A DNA stretch of 64,000 nucleotides from Nocardia bovistercoris. Lineage in GTDB: Bacteria; Actinomycetota; Actinomycetes; Mycobacteriales; Mycobacteriaceae. The stretch is from positions 62,001 through 126,000 of the forward strand of contig NZ_JADMLG010000016.1 of NCBI RefSeq assembly GCF_015674855.1, written 5' to 3'. Below, in pieces: positions 60,555 to 64,000 of this stretch. Positions within the stretch are counted from its first letter, which is position 1; each line of letters begins with the position of its first letter. The translations under genes were made by a program, and so were the position numbers. Under the pieces are notes generated by a model. It saw only the letters and a program-made list of their open reading frames with translations, did no database searches and was not told the DNA's origin.

Positions 60555-62849
60555 TCAGCTCGCCGCCGAACCGAACAGTTTCGGCAGTGTGCCCTCGTAG
60601 GCGGTGCGCAGTTCGGCGAGGGTGATGGAGAACTGACCCTGCACCTCGATCGAATCCGAACCCTGGTCGACCACGCCGATCCTGGCCCACGGCAGGCCGC
60701 GCGCCTCGCACATCTTCGTGAACCGGGTCTCCTCGGTGCGCGGCACCGCGACCAGCACGCGGCCCGTCGATTCGGAGAACAGCGCGACGAACGGGTCGGC
60801 GCCCTCGGGCAGCAGCACGCGGCAGCCGGTCTCACCCGCGAGCGCCGCCTCGACCACGGTCTGGGCGAGCCCGCCCTCGGACAGGTCGTGCGCGGCGCTG
60901 ATCAAGCCGTCACGTGACCCGGCGGTGAGGATCTCGGCGAGCAACTGCTCACGGGCGAAGTCCACCTTCGGCGGCACCCCGCCGAGGTGATCGTGGGCGA
61001 CCTGCGACCAGATGGAGCCGCCGAATTCGTCGTTGGTGTCGCCGAGCAGGATCAGCGTCTCCCCCGGCTCCAGGCCGAGACCGGTCGGGATGCGCCGGTG
61101 CACATCGTCGATGACGCCGAGGACGCCGACCACCGGGGTCGGCAGGATGGCGTCCTGGCCCGTCTGGTTGTAGAAGCTGACATTGCCGCCGGTCACCGGG
61201 ATGCCGAGGGCCACACAGCCGTCGGCGAGCCCGCGCACGGCCTGCTGGAACTGCCACATCACGCCCGGATCCTCGGGCGAACCGAAGTTGAGGCAGTTGG
61301 TGACGGCCTTCGGGGTGGCGCCGGTGGTCGCGACATTGCGGAACGCCTCGGCCAGTGCCAGTTGCGCGCCCGTGTACGGGTCGAGTTTGGTGTAGCGCCC
61401 TGACGCGTCGGTGGCCAGCGCGATACCGCGACCGGTCTGCTCATCGATGCGGATCACACCGGCGTCGGCGTGTTCGGCCAGCACCGTGTTGCCGCGTACG
61501 TAGCGGTCGTACTGTTCGGTGATCCACTTGCGGCTGCACAGCTGCGGACTCGAGATCATCGCCAGCAGCGTCGCCCGCAGTTCGTCGGCGGACGCCGGGC
61601 GCGCGAGCCGGTCGGGTGTGTCGGCGATCAGCGCGTCCTGCTCGTCGGGGCGGCGCACCGGGCGCTCGTAGACCGGGCCCTCGTGCGCGACCGTGCGCGG
61701 CGGCACATCGACGACGGTCTCGCCGTGCCAGGTGACCACGAGGCGCTCACCGTCGGTGACCTCGCCGATGACGGTGGCCAGCACATCCCATTTCTTGCAC
61801 ACGGCCATGAACGCGTCCACGTTCTCGGGGGTGACCACCGCGCACATGCGCTCCTGCGATTCGCTGGACAGGATCTCGGCCGGGGTCATGTCGGCCGCGC
61901 GCAACGGGACCTTGGTCAGGTCGATGTGCATGCCGCCGTCGCCCGCGGCGGCGAGTTCGGAGGTCGCGCAGGACAGGCCCGCGCCGCCGAGGTCCTGGAT
62001 GCCGACGACGAGGTCGGCCGCGTACAGCTCGAGACAGCACTCGATGAGCACCTTCTCGGTGAACGGGTCACCGACCTGCACGCTCGGCAGTTTCTTGCGA
62101 CCACCGGAGGATTCGTCGCCGGAGAAGGAATCCGAGGCGAGCACCGAGACTCCGCCGATGCCGTCGAGGCCGGTGCGCGCGCCGAACAGGATGATCTTGT
62201 TGCCCGCGCCGGAAGCGAAGGCCAGATGCAGGTCCTCGACCCGCATGACGCCCGCGCACAGCGCGTTCACCAGTGGATTGCCCTGGTAGGAGGCATCGAA
62301 GACGGTTTCTCCACCGATATTGGGCAGGCCGAGCGAATTGCCGTAGCCGCCGACCCCGCGCACCACGCCGTCGACGACGCGCTTGGTGTCGATCGCGTCC
62401 GCCGCGCCGAAACGCAGCTGGTCCATGACGGCGACCGGCCGCGCGCCCATGGCCATGATGTCGCGCACGATGCCGCCGACGCCGGTCGCGGCGCCCTGAT
62501 ACGGCTCGACGTAGGAGGGATGGTTGTGGCTTTCCACCTTGAAGGTGACCGCCCAGCCGTCGCCGACATCGACGACGCCCGCGTTCTCACCGATGCCGGC
62601 GAGCATGGCCGAACGCATCTCGTCGGTGGTGCTCTGGCCGAAGTAGCGCAGATGCACCTTGGACGACTTGTACGAGCAGTGCTCGCTCCACATCACCGAG
62701 TACATCGCCAGCTCGGCATCCGTCGGCCTGCGGCCGAGGATTTCCTTGATGCGGGCGTACTCGTCGTCCTTGAGGCCCAGCTCCTTGTATGGCTGCGGGG
62801 CATCGGGGGTGGCTGCGGCTGCGCTGACGGTATCGACCTGCGTAGTCAC
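60555..62849 (-). CDS. purL: phosphoribosylformylglycinamidine synthase subunit PurL
   Basis: 764 residues, the small-subunit type that works with PurS and PurQ. It makes FGAM from FGAR, ATP and ammonia. Signatures: MWSEHCSYKSSKVHLRYF (~54-71), VTFKVESHNHPSYVEPYQGAATGVGGIVRDI, LGLPNIGGETVFD, IGIQDLGGAG-like VVGIQDLGGAGLSCATSELA, VTNCLNFGSPEDP and PVTGGNVSFYNQ. purS and purQ are not in the window. GTG at 62849 is used; AAAGGA lies about 13 bases upstream, farther than usual. Confidence 0.96.
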   Translation of the reverse strand: MTTQVDTVSAAAATPDAPQPYKELGLKDDEYARIKEILGRRPTDAELAMYSVMWSEHCSYKSSKVHLRYFGQSTTDEMRSAMLAGIGENAGVVDVGDGWAVTFKVESHNHPSYVEPYQGAATGVGGIVRDIMAMGARPVAVMDQLRFGAADAIDTKRVVDGVVRGVGGYGNSLGLPNIGGETVFDASYQGNPLVNALCAGVMRVEDLHLAFASGAGNKIILFGARTGLDGIGGVSVLASDSFSGDESSGGRKKLPSVQVGDPFTEKVLIECCLELYAADLVVGIQDLGGAGLSCATSELAAAGDGGMHIDLTKVPLRAADMTPAEILSSESQERMCAVVTPENVDAFMAVCKKWDVLATVIGEVTDGERLVVTWHGETVVDVPPRTVAHEGPVYERPVRRPDEQDALIADTPDRLARPASADELRATLLAMISSPQLCSRKWITEQYDRYVRGNTVLAEHADAGVIRIDEQTGRGIALATDASGRYTKLDPYTGAQLALAEAFRNVATTGATPKAVTNCLNFGSPEDPGVMWQFQQAVRGLADGCVALGIPVTGGNVSFYNQTGQDAILPTPVVGVLGVIDDVHRRIPTGLGLEPGETLILLGDTNDEFGGSIWSQVAHDHLGGVPPKVDFAREQLLAEILTAGSRDGLISAAHDLSEGGLAQTVVEAALAGETGCRVLLPEGADPFVALFSESTGRVLVAVPRTEETRFTKMCEARGLPWARIGVVDQGSDSIEVQGQFSITLAELRTAYEGTLPKLFGSAAS

Positions 62850-63022
62850 GGAGTACCAAGGTCCTTTCGGCCGGACAAGGAGGCGACGAGCCGACGAGCC
62901 GACGTTCATCGTTGGAAGCGGTGTCACCGATGGCGGGCGAGATGCCTGCGGCCAGTCTAGAGGGGAGGTCGGCGCCGCTTCGCACCTGAGTGCCCCGGCC
63001 GCGACCTACTTCGCGTTCGGGG

Positions 63023-63054
63023 TTGCATCCGGTACCGGGGTACAGGTTTACCGT
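63023..63054 (+). promoter_or_regulatory. MerR-type operator/promoter candidate
   Basis: TTGCAT (63023-63028) and TACCGT (63049-63054) are separated by 20 bp, longer than normal, with the dyad GTAC-CGGG-GTAC between them. ATG of the first gene is 6 bases after the -10, so translation should be leaderless. An extended spacer holding a dyad is typical of MerR-family promoters. Confidence 0.5.
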
Positions 63055-63060
63055 GATGCC

Positions 63061-63411
63061 ATGACCGATAGTGACCTGCCCGAACAGATGCGGAATCTGT
63101 CCGCGTGCACCCTGCCCACCGCCGAACGCCCGACCCGGCTCGGCGAGTTCGACCGGTTCTTCACCGACTTTGTCGGCGCCACCGCGCGCCCGGCCCCGAC
63201 CCGCCTGGAACTGCGACTCGAAGGCGGCGACGCCGAGCCGGTCGGGCGGGACCTGGCGGCACGGGAGTCGGCGTGCTGCTCGTTCTTCACCTTCACCTTC
63301 ACACCGGACCCGACCGGCACCGTCATGGCGATCGAGGTGCCCGACCGGCACGTCGACGTCCTCGACACCCTCGCCAGGCGCGCCGAGACCGCCGTGCGGG
63401 CGCGGGGATGA
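63061..63411 (+). CDS. small Cys-containing protein of a MerR operon, unknown function
   Basis: 116 residues beginning MTDSDLPEQMRNLSACTLPT. Notable are Cys16 in SACTLP, and ARESACCSFFTFTFTPDP (~74-91) with adjacent cysteines, followed by MAIEVPDRHVDVLDTLARRAE. The SACTLPTAERP start and the CCSFF segment recall a family of short proteins found beside merR genes in actinobacteria, with no assigned function. The Cys residues could bind Hg or another soft metal. Stop and the merR ATG overlap. Confidence 0.75.
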   Translation: MTDSDLPEQMRNLSACTLPTAERPTRLGEFDRFFTDFVGATARPAPTRLELRLEGGDAEPVGRDLAARESACCSFFTFTFTPDPTGTVMAIEVPDRHVDVLDTLARRAETAVRARG

Positions 63412-63872
63412 ACACCGGCTTGCGCAGCGGGCAGCTGGCCGCCGCGGCGGGAGTGAACGCCCAGACGCTGCGCTACTACGAACGCCGCGGCCTGCTCGCC
63501 GAACCGGATCGCTCGCTCGGCGGGCACCGCATCTACCCGGAGCAGGCGGTGACGGTGCTGCGGGTGATCAAGGCCGCCCAACGCCTCGGATTCACCCTCG
63601 ACGAGGTCGGCGAACTGCTGGAAGCCACCCACTACGGCCGCCGCGACACCGACGCCGGACTGCGCGCCCGCGCCGCCGCGAAACTGGTCGAGATCGACGC
63701 GAAACTCGCCGAACTCACCGCGGTACGCGACACCCTGCGCGCCGCACTCGACGCGGGCTGTGTCGACCTGGTCGAATGCAGCGCGCACCCGTCCTGCCCG
63801 GTCCCGTTCGACCACGAAGGCCGCGACCTGACGATCGCCGAGACCGAAACGGGTGGACGCTGTGGCTGCTGA
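63408..63872 (+). CDS. merR: MerR-family metal-responsive regulator
   Basis: 154 residues beginning MNTGLRSGQLAAAAGVNAQTLRYYERRGLL. Standard MerR winged helix (~5-70), long dimerisation helix (~78-117) and C-terminal metal loop CVDLVECSAHPSCPVP with three Cys plus a terminal RCGC. The arrangement is similar to mercury- or other thiophilic-metal sensors. ATG at 63408 overlaps the previous stop; the next gene starts inside its 3' end. It should activate the promoter upstream of 63061. Confidence 0.9.
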   Translation: MNTGLRSGQLAAAAGVNAQTLRYYERRGLLAEPDRSLGGHRIYPEQAVTVLRVIKAAQRLGFTLDEVGELLEATHYGRRDTDAGLRARAAAKLVEIDAKLAELTAVRDTLRAALDAGCVDLVECSAHPSCPVPFDHEGRDLTIAETETGGRCGC

Positions 63873-64000
63873 ACTCGACAGACCAGGCCGCCGCTGGTTC
63901 GCGCCGATCGGACTCGGCGCGGCGCTGTGCGTGGCGTGCTGCCTTGCGCCGATCCTCATCGCGGCCGGGGTGATCGGCGGCGGCGCACTGCTGGTCGGCC
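63862..64000 (+). CDS. Cys-containing membrane protein, partial (MerC/MerT-like)
   Basis: GTG at 63862 overlaps merR by 11 bases; the frame stays open to the window edge (46 residues). After MAAELDRPGRRW comes a hydrophobic segment with ALCVACCLAPILIAAGVIGG: the paired Cys in the first span followed by Pro matches the metal-transport Cys motif of MerT/MerC-type proteins. Probably imports Hg(II) or another soft metal ion for reduction by an enzyme outside the window. Confidence 0.72.
   Translation, partial: MAAELDRPGRRWFAPIGLGAALCVACCLAPILIAAGVIGGGALLVG

Overview
The window is high-GC actinobacterial DNA of the mycolic-acid group, most likely Nocardia. The markers are a salicylate synthase and an aryl-acid AMP ligase with IdeR-type iron boxes (mycobactin/nocobactin-type siderophore), mycothiol acetyltransferase, an LmeA-type envelope protein, a polyprenol-phosphate-mannose synthase, a di-iron acyl-ACP desaturase, and GTG/TTG starts with many leaderless promoters (TANNNT 6-7 nt before the start codon). 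From memory, the gene order from desA (14.9 kb) to purL (62.8 kb) follows the M. tuberculosis block Rv0824c-Rv0803 (desA1, dus, LCP, phoY2, phoT, mshD, glnR, lmeA, thiX, cysA2, sseC2, nitrobindin, pabC, ygfZ, DUF3073, purM, purF, Rv0807, Rv0804, purL). Two large blocks interrupt it: cydABDC at 31.4-38.4 kb and an accessory transport/monooxygenase block at 46.6-57.1 kb. Layout: 0-5.4 kb holds a partial class I DAHP synthase gene preceded by a leaderless aromatic leader peptide, an AhpD-like protein, an SDR, and the convergent siderophore pair. 5.4-10.7 kb holds plsB and a HAD-plsC fusion, a DUF6069 membrane protein behind a SoxR-like box, and ppm1. 11.0-14.9 kb is gene-poor: a ~1 kb tract made almost only of A and C, tRNA-Glu-Asp-Phe, a TetR regulator, long non-coding stretches and tRNA-Lys. 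14.9-26.7 kb holds desA, dusB, an LCP cell-wall ligase, phoU, convergent pstSCAB with a PHO box, mshD and glnR. 26.8-31.0 kb holds lmeA, thiX, a leaderless cysteine-rich leader peptide controlling DUF4395-rhodanese-sseC, a 31-residue membrane peptide and a nitrobindin. 31.0-38.4 kb holds a Uma2-like remnant, nested inverted repeats and cydABDC behind a perfect 16-bp palindrome. 38.5-46.4 kb holds pabC, ygfZ, a MOSC protein, an asparaginase, DUF3073, a structured candidate RNA, purM and purF. 46.6-57.1 kb holds a DUF3533 membrane protein, a ROK regulator and a tightly coupled operon of substrate-binding protein, permease, ATPase, flavin monooxygenase and a fused two-half ABC exporter. 57.2-62.8 kb holds a sterol-carrier-like protein, a CPBP protease, an integral membrane alpha/beta hydrolase, a YiaA-like protein and purL. 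62.9-64.0 kb is the start of a MerR-type operon. The clearest regulatory signals are two leaderless leader peptides, one aromatic before aroG and one cysteine-rich before the sulfur operon, each followed by pairing that could hide the ribosome binding site of the next gene. Iron boxes flank the siderophore genes, a PHO box precedes pstS, and SoxR-like and MerR-like operators precede small membrane-protein genes. The most unusual gene combination is the importer-monooxygenase-exporter operon.
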